Assembly (NCBI RefSeq): GCF_022810305.1
Contig: NZ_JALGQH010000034.1
Span: 1-62,956, forward strand
DNA: 62,956 nucleotides
Direction of reading: 5' to 3'
Source: Rhodococcus sp. ARC_M6
GTDB taxonomy: Bacteria; Actinomycetota; Actinomycetes; Mycobacteriales; Mycobacteriaceae
Below, piece after piece: positions 35,981 to 44,687 of this stretch. The notes below the pieces were generated by a model that was not told where the DNA came from, did not search any database, and saw only the letters and a list, made by a program, of their open reading frames with translations. The stretch's first letter is position 1. Each line of letters starts with the position of its first letter. The position numbers and the translations under genes were made by a program.

Positions 35981-37722
35981 TCTACGACGCCGTGATCAAC
36001 AACGGACGCTGGTTCGACGGCACCGGGGCACCGTCGGCGATTCGGAACCTCGGCATCCGGAATGGCCGCGTCGCCGCCGTCTCGGCCGAATCACTCGACG
36101 AAACCGGTTGTCCCCGAGTCATCGACGCCGGCGGCAAATGGGTACTCCCAGGAATCGTCGACATTCACACGCACTACGACGTCGAGATCCTGAACAGTCC
36201 CGCACTGAGTGAGTCTCTGCGCCACGGGGTTACCTCGATCTTCCTCGGATCATGTTCCCTGTCCACCATTCACGTAGACCCCTCCGACGCCGGAGATCTG
36301 TTCGGGCGAGTCGAAGCCATTCCCCGCAAGCACGTCGTCGAGGCGCTAGCCCGGGTCAAAACGTGGACGTCGGCCCAGGAATACGTCGACGCACTCGAAT
36401 CACTTCCTCTGGGCCCCAACGTCGCTGCTTTCATCGGACACTCCGATATTCGCGCTGCAGAGATGGGTCTCGACCGGGCGACCCGAAAAGACGTACGGCC
36501 CAGCGCCCTCGAACAGGCGTCGATGGAAAGGCAATTGGTCGAGGCGCTCGACGCAGGCTTTGTCGGAATGTCGGCCCAGCAACTGATGTTCGACAAACTC
36601 GACGGCGAAACCTGTCGTTCGCGTACCCTGCCGTCGACGTATGCCAAGCCGAAAGAACGACGGCGACTCAATGCAATTCTGCGTCAGCGAGGCCGGGTGA
36701 TGCAGGCCGGCCCCGACCCCACCAATCCTCTCAGTACCGGTTCGATGGCCTTCACCAGTGTGGGAATCTGGCGCAAGCGACTCAAGACCAGCATGCTCTC
36801 GGCAGCCGACATCAAGTCGAACAAGTTTGCAGTGGCGATCCTCGGCCCTCTTGCGCACCTGGTTAATCGACTCGGTGGCGACTTGAGGTGGCAGCATCTG
36901 CCGGTGCCATTCGAGGTGTACGCCGACGGTATCGACCTTGTTGTCTTCGAGGAATTCGGTTCCGGTGCCGCAGCACTGCACCTTACGGACGAGATGGAAC
37001 GCAACATCATGTTGCGTAGCGAGGAATACCGTCGCCAGTTCCGCAAGGACTACGACCAGAAGTTCGGCGTCAAGGTGTGGCACCGCGACTTCTTCGACGC
37101 CGAAATCGTAGAGTGCCCGGATGATTCGGTAGTCGGTAAGACTTTCGGACAGGTCGGTGTCGAACGCGGCGTCGCCCACCCCGTCGACGCTTTTCTCGAT
37201 CTGATTCTCGAACACGGCACCAAGGTCCGCTGGCGCACGACAATCTCCAACCATCGGCCCGAGATCTTGGACAAATTCGCCCAGGACAAGGGTGTTCAGA
37301 TCGGATTCTCCGACGCCGGAGCACATTTGCGCAATATGGCGTTCTACAACTTCGGTTTGCGCCTACTCCGCCGGGTACACGACGCGGAACTGGCCGGGCG
37401 TCCGTTCATGACGGTCGAGGCCGCAGTACACCGGCTGACCGGCGAACTCGCCGACTGGTACGGCGTCGACGCCGGCCACCTGAGGCTGGGCGACCGCGCC
37501 GATCTTGTTGTCATCGATCCCGCGCACCTCGATGATTCACTCGACAGCTACTCCGAAAGCCCGATCGCGGAGTTCGACAATCTCTCTCGCATGGTCAATC
37601 GGAACGACAAGACCGTCACCGCAGTATTTGTCGGAGGCGAGTATGCCTTCGGCGAAGGCGAAGCAGCACCGGTTCTCGGCAACCGTCGAATCGGAAAATT
37701 CTTGAAAGCAGGCGCACATTAA
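35977..37722 (+). CDS. Amidohydrolase of the N-acyl-D-amino-acid deacylase type
   Basis: A 581-aa metal-dependent hydrolase. The metal site opens with [10 protein letters not shown] (~57-66), the middle has GHSDIR and [10 protein letters not shown] (~447), and the end has the beta-sandwich [15 protein letters not shown]. Family members cleave cyclic or acyl amide bonds. Overlaps the CoA ligase by 4 bp and is in turn overlapped by the SDR (ATTAA). Its place in a ketone-degrading operon is unusual; it may open a ring or process a CoA or amide intermediate. Confidence 0.88.
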   Translation: MIYDAVINNGRWFDGTGAPSAIRNLGIRNGRVAAVSAESLDETGCPRVIDAGGKWVLPGIVDIHTHYDVEILNSPALSESLRHGVTSIFLGSCSLSTIHVDPSDAGDLFGRVEAIPRKHVVEALARVKTWTSAQEYVDALESLPLGPNVAAFIGHSDIRAAEMGLDRATRKDVRPSALEQASMERQLVEALDAGFVGMSAQQLMFDKLDGETCRSRTLPSTYAKPKERRRLNAILRQRGRVMQAGPDPTNPLSTGSMAFTSVGIWRKRLKTSMLSAADIKSNKFAVAILGPLAHLVNRLGGDLRWQHLPVPFEVYADGIDLVVFEEFGSGAAALHLTDEMERNIMLRSEEYRRQFRKDYDQKFGVKVWHRDFFDAEIVECPDDSVVGKTFGQVGVERGVAHPVDAFLDLILEHGTKVRWRTTISNHRPEILDKFAQDKGVQIGFSDAGAHLRNMAFYNFGLRLLRRVHDAELAGRPFMTVEAAVHRLTGELADWYGVDAGHLRLGDRADLVVIDPAHLDDSLDSYSESPIAEFDNLSRMVNRNDKTVTAVFVGGEYAFGEGEAAPVLGNRRIGKFLKAGAH

Positions 37723-38500
37723 TACTTCCAGGTTTGCCGGCAAGACCGCTGTCGTGACCGGCGCGGCTTCAGGGATCGGCGCGGCAATTGCCTTGCGTCT
37801 CATCAGTGAAGGCGCGCGCGTTGCCGGTATCGACGTCGCCGAGGACGCCCTCAAGGAGATGGCGACACAGCATGACGGTGCATTCTTTGCTGCCCCGGCC
37901 GACGTGACCAAGGAATCCGAGGTTGCTGCGGCCGTCGCCGCCGCGGCAGCCGAATTCGGTGGCATCGATATTGCATTCAACGTTGCCGGTGCGTCGAGGG
38001 TCGGGCCCATTGTCGATCTCGACGAAGCGGATTGGGACTTCACGATCGATCTGGTGCAGAAGGGCGTATTCCTATGCACCAAGCACGAGGCGCGCCACAT
38101 CAAGGAGCACGGCCGCGGCGGCGCCATTGTCAATGTCGCCTCGCTCAACGCTCACATTCCGATGCCGTACGGTAGCCCCTACTCCACCGGCAAAGCGGGC
38201 GTGGAAATGTTCAGCAAGGCTGCTGCGGTGGAACTCGCGGGCGCCGGCATTCGCGTCAATTCCGTTCTGCCCGGCCTGGTCGACACCCCTCTCGTCGCAC
38301 CGGTCATGGCGTACGAACCCGCCCGAGACATGTTCCTCGCGCGTATTCCCATGGCACGGGCGGCAACTCCCGAAGAAATTGCCGGCCCGTGTCTCTACCT
38401 TGCGAGCGATGACGCCACCTATGTCACCGGAACGTCATTGGTTGTTGACGGCGGATGGGAAGTGTCCAACTACCCCGATCTGACAACCCTCGGCAGTTAA
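37718..38500 (+). CDS. Short-chain dehydrogenase/reductase with likely ATT start
   Basis: A 260-aa classical SDR: TGAASGIG (~14-21), NVAGAS (~85), active-site Ser in NVASLN and YSTGK (~150). The first ATG/GTG in frame (GTG 37754) would delete the first beta strand, while the frame upstream reads [14 protein letters not shown], a normal SDR N-terminus. The only codon in the right place is ATT 37718, which overlaps the amidohydrolase stop (ATTAA) with AGCAGG about 5-6 nt before it. ATT is a known but rare start codon. Alternative: a sequencing error at that base. Confidence 0.85.
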   Translation: MNTSRFAGKTAVVTGAASGIGAAIALRLISEGARVAGIDVAEDALKEMATQHDGAFFAAPADVTKESEVAAAVAAAAAEFGGIDIAFNVAGASRVGPIVDLDEADWDFTIDLVQKGVFLCTKHEARHIKEHGRGGAIVNVASLNAHIPMPYGSPYSTGKAGVEMFSKAAAVELAGAGIRVNSVLPGLVDTPLVAPVMAYEPARDMFLARIPMARAATPEEIAGPCLYLASDDATYVTGTSLVVDGGWEVSNYPDLTTLGS

Positions 38501-38982
38501 GTTTCGCTGCTGGGCAATGCACACACCATGTCGAGGCCGAGGACGTGGTTGAGCCGACCTGAGGCCAACCACGATCCGAGGCACATACTCAGTTCGACGA
38601 TTTCGGCCTGAGAGTAGTGGGCGCTCATGCGCTCCCAGAACTCGTCGTCGAGGTTGTGATGATCGATGGCGTACCGCTCGGCGTATTCCGCGGCCAAACG
38701 GGTTCTGTCGTCGAAGGCATCAGTGGTGCGCCAATCGGTGACGGCCTCGGCAAAAGTGGACTCCACAATTTCGCCGTCACGTTTCGTTCGCCAGTCCTGA
38801 CACGTGATGCACCCGTTGATCTGCGCGATACGCAGACGTGCGGCCTCGAACTCCCGAAGCCCGAAAGAGCTTTTGCTGTAAACATTTTGAGATAGTGCAG
38901 CGGCCGCCGGACCTATGCCCGGAACCATCTCTCCCCACACATAGGCCAGAGGATCTTTGCCTTCAGGAATGTCGATGTTCAT
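38497..38982 (-). CDS. Carboxymuconolactone decarboxylase/AhpD-like protein
   Basis: A 161-aa all-helical protein of the CMD/AhpD fold with CxxC motif CITCQDW (~59-65) and the later EIVELSMCLGSWLASGR. The CxxC suggests peroxidase or redox function; true decarboxylases lack it. ATG 38982 has GGAGG 8 nt upstream and overlaps the DapB-like gene by 20 bp. It ends tail-to-tail (4-bp overlap) with the SDR. Confidence 0.85.
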   Translation of the reverse strand: MNIDIPEGKDPLAYVWGEMVPGIGPAAAALSQNVYSKSSFGLREFEAARLRIAQINGCITCQDWRTKRDGEIVESTFAEAVTDWRTTDAFDDRTRLAAEYAERYAIDHHNLDDEFWERMSAHYSQAEIVELSMCLGSWLASGRLNHVLGLDMVCALPSSET

Positions 38983-40108
38983 GCTCTGTCCTCCAAGTTT
39001 CGGCGCCGAGTTTACCGACACCAGCGGTGAGTGGAACGTCGAGCGCATCGTACAAGCCAGGCTTCGCGGCACGTAGCCACGGGATGGCATTGACGAGACG
39101 CCCTACCGCAGTGGCGTTTCCGCCGGCAGCACGGTTTCCGCCCTCATCGGTCGCCTCGACATTGATCTCGATGCGCGGGCGACCTTCGATGATGACCTTG
39201 TGCGCTCCGTCGCCGCCGTCCGGTGGCATCGGCCAGTCCGGAGCACACGACGGATGGATGCGCGTGACGTGTTCGATGACGATGAGCGGCTTACCGTCGA
39301 CGATCCCCTGGACTTCGAAGCGCAACGCGCCCTGGGTTCCGGCGGCAAACTCACCCATCTGCTCCGTCGTGACGCTCTGATCGAGTTCACGACGCAGCAG
39401 AGTCTCACGCACTGCGTCGAGTTCAACACCCAAAGCCCGGGCCATGAGCCGAATCTGGCCGCCCCACACCATCGTCGGCACACCGGGGGCCACCATCGGG
39501 GGCTCGTAGTCCATGGGTTGACCCATACCGACCAGATAGCGAACAGAATCGGGTTGATCGTAGGTTGTGTAGTCGAAAATTTCCTGGCACCGGATCTGAT
39601 CGATCGTTCCCGCCAGCCCCGTGAGGAGTACCGGCAGAATGTCGTTGCCCCAACCGGGATCGACACCGGAGACGAACAGTGCGCCGCCGCCGGCCTTGGC
39701 CGCAGCCTCGACGGGTTCGCGTACCTCAGGTGGCGCCGAACGGTGGTCGTAGAGCGCATACACCGACGGCGTCACCACCACCGCGCCGGCGGTCAGCGCG
39801 CGCGTGATGTCCGCAACCGCATCATCGGGCCGTATATCCCCGGACGCGGCGTAGACCACCGCACCGGGGGCGGTAGCAAGCACAGCGTCGGCGTTATCTG
39901 TGGCGGCTACGCCGAGGCGGTATCCGAGTTGAGCAAGATCCCCCGCGTCTCGGCCGACCTTGTCGGGGTTCGCGACAATGACCGCTGACAACTCGAGGGC
40001 AGGATTTGCGACCACTGCGCGAATCGAGGCGCGACCGACGTTCCCGGTCCCCCAGACGACGGTTCGGATCCGTCCAACAAGACCTGCCGTGGCATCACTG
40101 ACATCCAT
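38963..40108 (-). CDS. DapB-like NAD(P)-dependent dehydrogenase
   Basis: A 381-aa protein with N-terminal Rossmann fold (TVVWGTGNVGRASIRAV), the family segment VVTPSVYALYDH, and SGVDPGWGNDILPVLLTGLAGTID, typical of actinobacterial dihydrodipicolinate-reductase-like / diaminopentanoate-dehydrogenase-like proteins, which are not lysine enzymes. The true substrate is unknown. Start is uncertain: ATG 40108 leaves a short N-terminus before the fold; ATG 40138 is possible. It overlaps the CMD-like gene and both probably take part in the same pathway as the facing monooxygenase operon. Confidence 0.8.
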   Translation of the reverse strand: MDVSDATAGLVGRIRTVVWGTGNVGRASIRAVVANPALELSAVIVANPDKVGRDAGDLAQLGYRLGVAATDNADAVLATAPGAVVYAASGDIRPDDAVADITRALTAGAVVVTPSVYALYDHRSAPPEVREPVEAAAKAGGGALFVSGVDPGWGNDILPVLLTGLAGTIDQIRCQEIFDYTTYDQPDSVRYLVGMGQPMDYEPPMVAPGVPTMVWGGQIRLMARALGVELDAVRETLLRRELDQSVTTEQMGEFAAGTQGALRFEVQGIVDGKPLIVIEHVTRIHPSCAPDWPMPPDGGDGAHKVIIEGRPRIEINVEATDEGGNRAAGGNATAVGRLVNAIPWLRAAKPGLYDALDVPLTAGVGKLGAETWRTEHEHRHS

Positions 40109-40437
40109 GAGTCGGACATTACTCAGCCCGGTGTTCATCGCACGGCCGAATGCGCGAACTACCCGGTCAGGAACACCACTCAATTCAGCTGCACCATTGA
40201 AACTCTCGATCAGTACGACCGTGCATATCGGACCGACTTAGGAGCATGCCGCACCCAGCGGCAAAGCTGGACATTAGTGGCCAACTGCAATGACGGCTAC
40301 AAACGGTCACACATTTTGCGATTTGTCCGTTACAGTCGCCTTGACGCGTGAGCCCGGTTGAATCCAGATGCCCAGTCGCGCAGCATCTCGGCAACTGCCC
40401 AGTCGGCGATTCATATTCGATCAAGGGAGTCCATTCA
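40109..40437. other. Divergent promoter region, no gene seen
   Basis: This 329-nt stretch between the DapB-like gene and the YVTN gene has no supported coding frame. It holds one inverted repeat, AACGGTCA/TGTCCGTT (about 40303-40333), spaced by 15 nt; whether it is an operator is unknown. AAGGGAG before 40438 is the ribosome binding site of the YVTN gene. Confidence 0.5.
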
Positions 40438-41760
40438 ATGTCGCACAAGATTCTTACCCCACCGCCAGGTGTACACGCCGGGCAGATACGCCACACGACA
40501 CAAATGTTGTTCGCAGCAATGTTGTCCGTAGCCGGTGTAATGATCTCGTCAGCACTGCCCGCGCACGCCGATACAGTCGTTACCCAAATTTCGGTCGGTA
40601 GCGACCCGCACGGGATTGAAATTACTCCGAACGGCAAGCAGGCATACGTCACCAGAAATACTCCGAACACGGTGTCCGTCATCGACATCGCTACCAACGC
40701 CGTCACCAAGGATATTCGTGTCGGCACAAATCCCCGAGGAGTTGCGATCACCTCGGATAGCGCTGAGGCTTACGTCACCAACATCAACAGCAGCAATGTG
40801 TCGGTGATCGACACCGAGAAAAATACCGTCGTGGCCACGATTGGTGTTGGCAATTCTCCGGTCGGCGTCGCGATAACCGGAACCAGAGCCTACGTCGTAA
40901 ATGCCGGCGCCGACACGGTGTCGGTCATCGATACGGCCAACAAAAATGTCATCGAAACTATCAGTGGTCTCGGTGACTATTCGAACAGCGTGGCAATTAC
41001 ACCCGACGGCAGCAAGGCGTTCGTGACAAACACCTACGGAAACTCGGTTTCGGTGATCGACACTGTAACCAACACTGTCAGCACCACTATCCGTGATCTG
41101 GGCAGCAGCCCTAACGGGCTGGCGATCACTCCGGATGGCGCAGACGTCTACGTTGCGAATCTCTCCTCCGGCACTGTTTCGGTGATTGACACCCAGCGCG
41201 ACGTCGTCACCGATACGATCTCAGTCGGCCCGGGTCCGAGCGACGTGGCGATCACGCCCGACGGAACTCGCGTGTACGTCACGCGGTATTTCGACAATTC
41301 GGTCGCGGTGATCGACACCGCCACCCGTTCAGTCACACCCGTTGGTGTCAATTGGCCGAGCGGGGTTGCGATCACCCCCGATGGCGCCTACGCCTACCTC
41401 GGTGACACCAGGAACGGGAACGTGTCAGTCCTCGCGATCGGAAAGGACGCCCCCACCCTCGCCGGCGAACCGACGGCCGGTGTCGTCGGCACGCCCTACC
41501 GTGACGCCTTCTCCGTGACCGGGCAACCCGCACCCGTAGTCACCGTCACCGGCGGAGACCTCCCGGCCGGACTCACCCTCAGCAGAACCGGAGAACTATC
41601 CGGAACACCCACCACTGCAGGAACATTCATCTTCACTGTCACCGCCACCAATGGCTTCGGAAGTCCCGTCACTCTCGATGCCACTCTCACGGTCGCTGCG
41701 GCGCCTGAACGTCCAGTGACAGGTTCCCTGACTTTCTTCGGCGAGCTTTTCGGGTCGTGA
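40438..41760 (+). CDS. Secreted YVTN-repeat beta-propeller protein
   Basis: A 440-aa protein with a long signal peptide (hydrophobic core ~25-40, cleavage after ALPAHA), seven YVTN blades of about 42 residues marked by VAITPDG, AYVTN and SVIDT, and a C-terminal Ig-like putative-adhesion domain (about 345-430, LPAGLTLSRTGELSGTP). It is exported and probably binds ligands or surfaces. No sorting signal is seen. ATG 40438 has AAGGGAG 9 nt upstream; it is monocistronic and ends at a terminator. Confidence 0.9.
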   Translation: MSHKILTPPPGVHAGQIRHTTQMLFAAMLSVAGVMISSALPAHADTVVTQISVGSDPHGIEITPNGKQAYVTRNTPNTVSVIDIATNAVTKDIRVGTNPRGVAITSDSAEAYVTNINSSNVSVIDTEKNTVVATIGVGNSPVGVAITGTRAYVVNAGADTVSVIDTANKNVIETISGLGDYSNSVAITPDGSKAFVTNTYGNSVSVIDTVTNTVSTTIRDLGSSPNGLAITPDGADVYVANLSSGTVSVIDTQRDVVTDTISVGPGPSDVAITPDGTRVYVTRYFDNSVAVIDTATRSVTPVGVNWPSGVAITPDGAYAYLGDTRNGNVSVLAIGKDAPTLAGEPTAGVVGTPYRDAFSVTGQPAPVVTVTGGDLPAGLTLSRTGELSGTPTTAGTFIFTVTATNGFGSPVTLDATLTVAAAPERPVTGSLTFFGELFGS

Positions 41761-41798
41761 CCTCGGCGCCCTGACCCGCCTGCTGCAGCATCGAATCG

Positions 41799-41829
41799 TG
41801 GCCGCTCATCCTTTGGGGGTGGGCGGCCA
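41799..41829. terminator. Bidirectional terminator hairpin
   Basis: A 13-bp stem with two G-T pairs (41799-41811 with 41817-41829; TGGCCGC/GCGGCCA at its base) separates the YVTN gene from the convergent NUDIX gene. Confidence 0.75.
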
Positions 41830-41841
41830 TCGTCGTTAGCG

Positions 41842-42513
41842 CTACCCGGTCAGGAATACCGAAGCCTGCGTCGGAAGGGGCGCGCCGAGTTTGCGGCGAT
41901 ACGTCTCGGCGGGACGACCTGTGCCAGCTCGGGCATATTCTCCGGTGCTGATCAATGAGTCGATGACATGACGCCGGAACCCGTCCTTCTGCAGCTCGCG
42001 GTCGAAGACGACCTCGTACAGTTGCCGCAGTTGAGGGACCGTGAAGGTGCCCCCGAGGAACCCGGCCGGATCGATATTGGCGGCATATCGGTGCCGCAAG
42101 TCGGTGACGGCAAGCCTGACTATCTCGGTGTGGTCGAAGGCCATATCGTCGGCACCGTACGCATTGAGCAGGATCGCACCGGCGGGCAGCGCCGATTCCG
42201 GGATCGCGGCAGCATGCGCCACCGACAGCACCCATCCTCTGTCGTCACGGTCGGGGTTGTCGAGGATAGCCAGTTGATGAAACTCCGTATTCGTCATGTC
42301 TGCTTTTGCCTGCAAGGCGCGATCAGCTGCGGCAGTGAGCAATTCACGTTCATGGAGAAACGTTCCGGGTAGCGCCAGCTTTCCGTGGCGATGCTGGACT
42401 GCCAGCACCTTCAGTGCGGCATCCGAGTAGGTCAGCACTGCCACATCGACGGCGATCGACGGGCGGGGGTAATCCGTCAGGGCATGACCAGTCGAATCTT
42501 TCCATTCATCCAC
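41842..42513 (-). CDS. NUDIX/winged-helix regulator (NrtR-like)
   Basis: A 223-aa protein. Residues ~15-145 are a NUDIX fold; the rest is a winged helix (FTVPQLRQLYEVVFDREL, RPAETYRRKLG). The catalytic NUDIX box (G-x5-E-x7-REUxEExGU) is degenerate: GTFLHERELLTAAADRALQAKAD lacks the EE pair, so hydrolysis is unlikely. NrtR-type regulators use such a domain to sense ADP-ribose or NAD metabolites. It is divergent from the ADP-ribose-processing fusion with only 60 nt between, containing two direct repeats, so it likely controls that gene and itself. Confidence 0.85.
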   Translation of the reverse strand: MDEWKDSTGHALTDYPRPSIAVDVAVLTYSDAALKVLAVQHRHGKLALPGTFLHERELLTAAADRALQAKADMTNTEFHQLAILDNPDRDDRGWVLSVAHAAAIPESALPAGAILLNAYGADDMAFDHTEIVRLAVTDLRHRYAANIDPAGFLGGTFTVPQLRQLYEVVFDRELQKDGFRRHVIDSLISTGEYARAGTGRPAETYRRKLGAPLPTQASVFLTG

Positions 42514-42520
42514 TCTTGCA

Positions 42521-42554
42521 TGTTAGCTCAAACATGATCTATTGTTAACTCAAA
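42521..42554. promoter_or_regulatory. Paired direct-repeat operator candidate
   Basis: TGTTAGCTCAAA (42521-42532) and TGTTAACTCAAA (42543-42554) differ at one base and start 22 bp apart, two helical turns, so they face the same side of the DNA. The second is followed by AGTTGAG, making a CTCAA/TTGAG palindrome. They fill most of the 60-nt gap between the NUDIX regulator and the ARH fusion gene, which points to them as the regulator's binding sites. Confidence 0.6.
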
Positions 42555-42573
42555 GTTGAGCAAAGGGGCGAAC

Positions 42574-44496
42574 ATGAAACTGACCGCACTGCAGTCCGAC
42601 CGCGCAGCGGGGGTACTGCTCGGCACCGCAGCGGGCGACGCCCTCGGCGCGGGATACGAATTCACGTACCCGAACGCCAAGGCAACCATCAATATGATCG
42701 GCGGCGGCCCCTTCAAGTGGGCGCCCGGCGAATGGACCGACGACACCTCGATGGCCATCGCTATCGCCGAAGTTGCGGCCACTGGCATCGACATCGGCGG
42801 CCATGAAGGTCTGGATGCCATTGCCTCGCAGTTTGTTCGGTGGTACAACTCCGATCCAGCCGACATCGGAAATCAGACCCAGGCGGTATTGTCTGCACGG
42901 TCAACCAGCGCATCCGCCATGACAGAGTGTGCCCGGGCGGTCGACGGCCTCAAGGGCGGCAACGGTTCGCTCATGCGCACCGCACCCGTTGCACTCGCCT
43001 ATCTCGACGACCCGGACGGCGCAATCAACGCCGCACAGCGCATCAGCGCACTCACCCATGACGATCTGCGTGCCGGCCAGGCATGCCAGATGTGGACTCA
43101 CGCCATCAGACACGCAGTCCTCCACGGCACCTTCGACGGCGTCCGCGATTACCTGTCCATCGCAGATACCGAGGCCGCCGGCTACTGGCGCCCCCTGCTC
43201 GATCAGGCTGAAACAGGCAGTCCACGAAACTTTTCCAAAAATGGTTGGGTGGTCCACGCACTCCAAACCGCATGGTGGGCAATCACCTCCACCGACAGCA
43301 GCGACGTAGGCCACCTTCAGCGCGCCCTCGAAGCTGCCGTCCGCGCCGGTGGCGATACCGACACCACAGCTGCCATCGCCGGCGGTCTGCTCGGCGCTCG
43401 ATGGGGAGCATCGGCCGTCCCGGCGCGCTGGCGTCGCATCATGCACGGCTGGCCCGGCTACACCTCCGCCGATCTGATTCGTCTGGCGATCAAAACTGCC
43501 CGCGGCGGCACCGACGATCGAAATGGTTGGCCGTCCACCGAAACACTCGACTACTCACGGTTCAGCGGCACTCACCATCTGACCACACATCCGCACGACG
43601 ACGGTGTCCTGCTCGGCGGAGTGGATGCGGTATCGACTGCGCACTACGACGCCGTAGTCAGCTTGTGCCGCATGGGAACTCAACAAGTCAGTGCCGAACA
43701 CATCGAGTTCCGGCTGGTCGACGACGGCCACGAATCCAATGCGCACCTCGATTTTGTCATCAACGACGCCGCTCAGACCGTCAAGACGCTGCGAGAAGAG
43801 GGCAAACGTGTACTGCTGCACTGCGTTCAGGCACACAGTCGCACGCCGTCCATTGCTGCGCGGTACTCGGTACTGCTGGGACGCAACCCCCTCGATGTGC
43901 GTACCGCCATGCCGTGGGCACGCCCGAAGGTCGAACTCTGGAACAGCGCCGTCACACCAACAACCGTCACACCAACCGGAGGAACCATGCCCACGATAAC
44001 CGTCGTCGAAGGCGACATCACCACCCTCGACGTCGATGCCGTCGTCAATGCCGCCAACTCGAGATTGCTCGGCGGCGGCGGAGTCGACGGAGCGATCCAT
44101 CGCGCCGGAGGTTCGGCAATCCTCGAAGCCTGCAAGGTTCTTCGAAACACCAGCCTGCCCGACGGCTTGCCGGTGGGTGCCGCCGTAGCAACGACTGCGG
44201 GGAAGATGAAAGCCCGCAACGTGATCCACACCGTCGGACCGCGCTACTCGGATACCGAAGACCTCTCGGCCCGGCTCCGTTCCGCATACACGCGCAGCTT
44301 GGCGGTTGCCGATTCCCTGGGCGCCCGGACGGTTGCATTTCCGTTGATCTCCTCCGGCGTTTACGGCTGGCCGAAAGAAGATGCAGTGCGGCAGGCGGTT
44401 TCCGCCATCCGTGCAGCGGACACCCAGGTGGAATCCGTCATTCTTGTCGCCTACAACCAGGAGTCTGCGGCCCTGATGCGGCGCGTTCTTGCGTGA
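42574..44496 (+). CDS. ADP-ribosylglycohydrolase - dual-specificity phosphatase-like - macro domain fusion
   Basis: A 640-aa three-domain protein. Residues 1-310: ARH/DraG family with GTAAGDALGAGYE, metal site WTDDTSM (~52-58) and GGDTDTTAAIAG (~259-270). Residues ~320-455: phosphatase-like domain with LLHCVQAHSRT (C-x5-R at ~416). Residues 472-640: macro domain with VVNAANS, GGGGVDGAIHRAGG and FPLISSGVYGWP. ARH and macro domains both remove or bind ADP-ribose; the phosphatase-like part may act on ADP-ribose phosphate or on a protein. No signal or membrane segment. AAAGGGG lies 5 nt before ATG 42574. A neighbouring NrtR-like regulator supports an ADP-ribose or NAD-linked role. Confidence 0.9.
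   Translation: MKLTALQSDRAAGVLLGTAAGDALGAGYEFTYPNAKATINMIGGGPFKWAPGEWTDDTSMAIAIAEVAATGIDIGGHEGLDAIASQFVRWYNSDPADIGNQTQAVLSARSTSASAMTECARAVDGLKGGNGSLMRTAPVALAYLDDPDGAINAAQRISALTHDDLRAGQACQMWTHAIRHAVLHGTFDGVRDYLSIADTEAAGYWRPLLDQAETGSPRNFSKNGWVVHALQTAWWAITSTDSSDVGHLQRALEAAVRAGGDTDTTAAIAGGLLGARWGASAVPARWRRIMHGWPGYTSADLIRLAIKTARGGTDDRNGWPSTETLDYSRFSGTHHLTTHPHDDGVLLGGVDAVSTAHYDAVVSLCRMGTQQVSAEHIEFRLVDDGHESNAHLDFVINDAAQTVKTLREEGKRVLLHCVQAHSRTPSIAARYSVLLGRNPLDVRTAMPWARPKVELWNSAVTPTTVTPTGGTMPTITVVEGDITTLDVDAVVNAANSRLLGGGGVDGAIHRAGGSAILEACKVLRNTSLPDGLPVGAAVATTAGKMKARNVIHTVGPRYSDTEDLSARLRSAYTRSLAVADSLGARTVAFPLISSGVYGWPKEDAVRQAVSAIRAADTQVESVILVAYNQESAALMRRVLA
43978..43989 (+). promoter_or_regulatory. Internal ribosome binding site for the macro domain
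   Basis: GGAGG (43978-43982) lies 4 nt before an in-frame ATG (43987-43989) exactly at the domain boundary, after a Thr/Pro-rich linker with repeated CACACCAAC. A stand-alone macro protein of 169 residues could be made from it beside the full fusion, or it may be the relic of a once separate gene. Confidence 0.5.
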
Positions 44497-44499
44497 GCG

Positions 44500-44619
44500 C
44501 TAGCGGGCCCGCATACGCCGGCTCAACTGCCGGTTTCCGAAGTCCAGACCCGAGCCGTCACTGGCGACCAGTGCGGTAAGTCCGGCGGCGACCAACAACG
44601 AGATGATGACTACGCTCAT
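44500..44619 (-). CDS. Small membrane protein, 39 aa
   Basis: ATG 44619 is preceded by GAGGTGA, a full Shine-Dalgarno match with about 7-nt spacing. The product has an N-terminal hydrophobic helix (VVIISLLVAAGLTALVA), a Gly/Ser/Asp turn and a basic tail (RQLSRRMRAR), i.e. a single-pass membrane peptide with the tail most likely in the cytoplasm. No homologue recognised. It is convergent with the ADP-ribose fusion gene (3 nt apart) and lies downstream of the DUF1275 gene on the same strand. Confidence 0.6.
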   Translation of the reverse strand: MSVVIISLLVAAGLTALVASDGSGLDFGNRQLSRRMRAR

Positions 44620-44687
44620 GATGCGTCACCTCTTTCTGATGTAGATGGAGAACTCTGAGCCTGTCGGCCGACACCAAGTATATGTAA

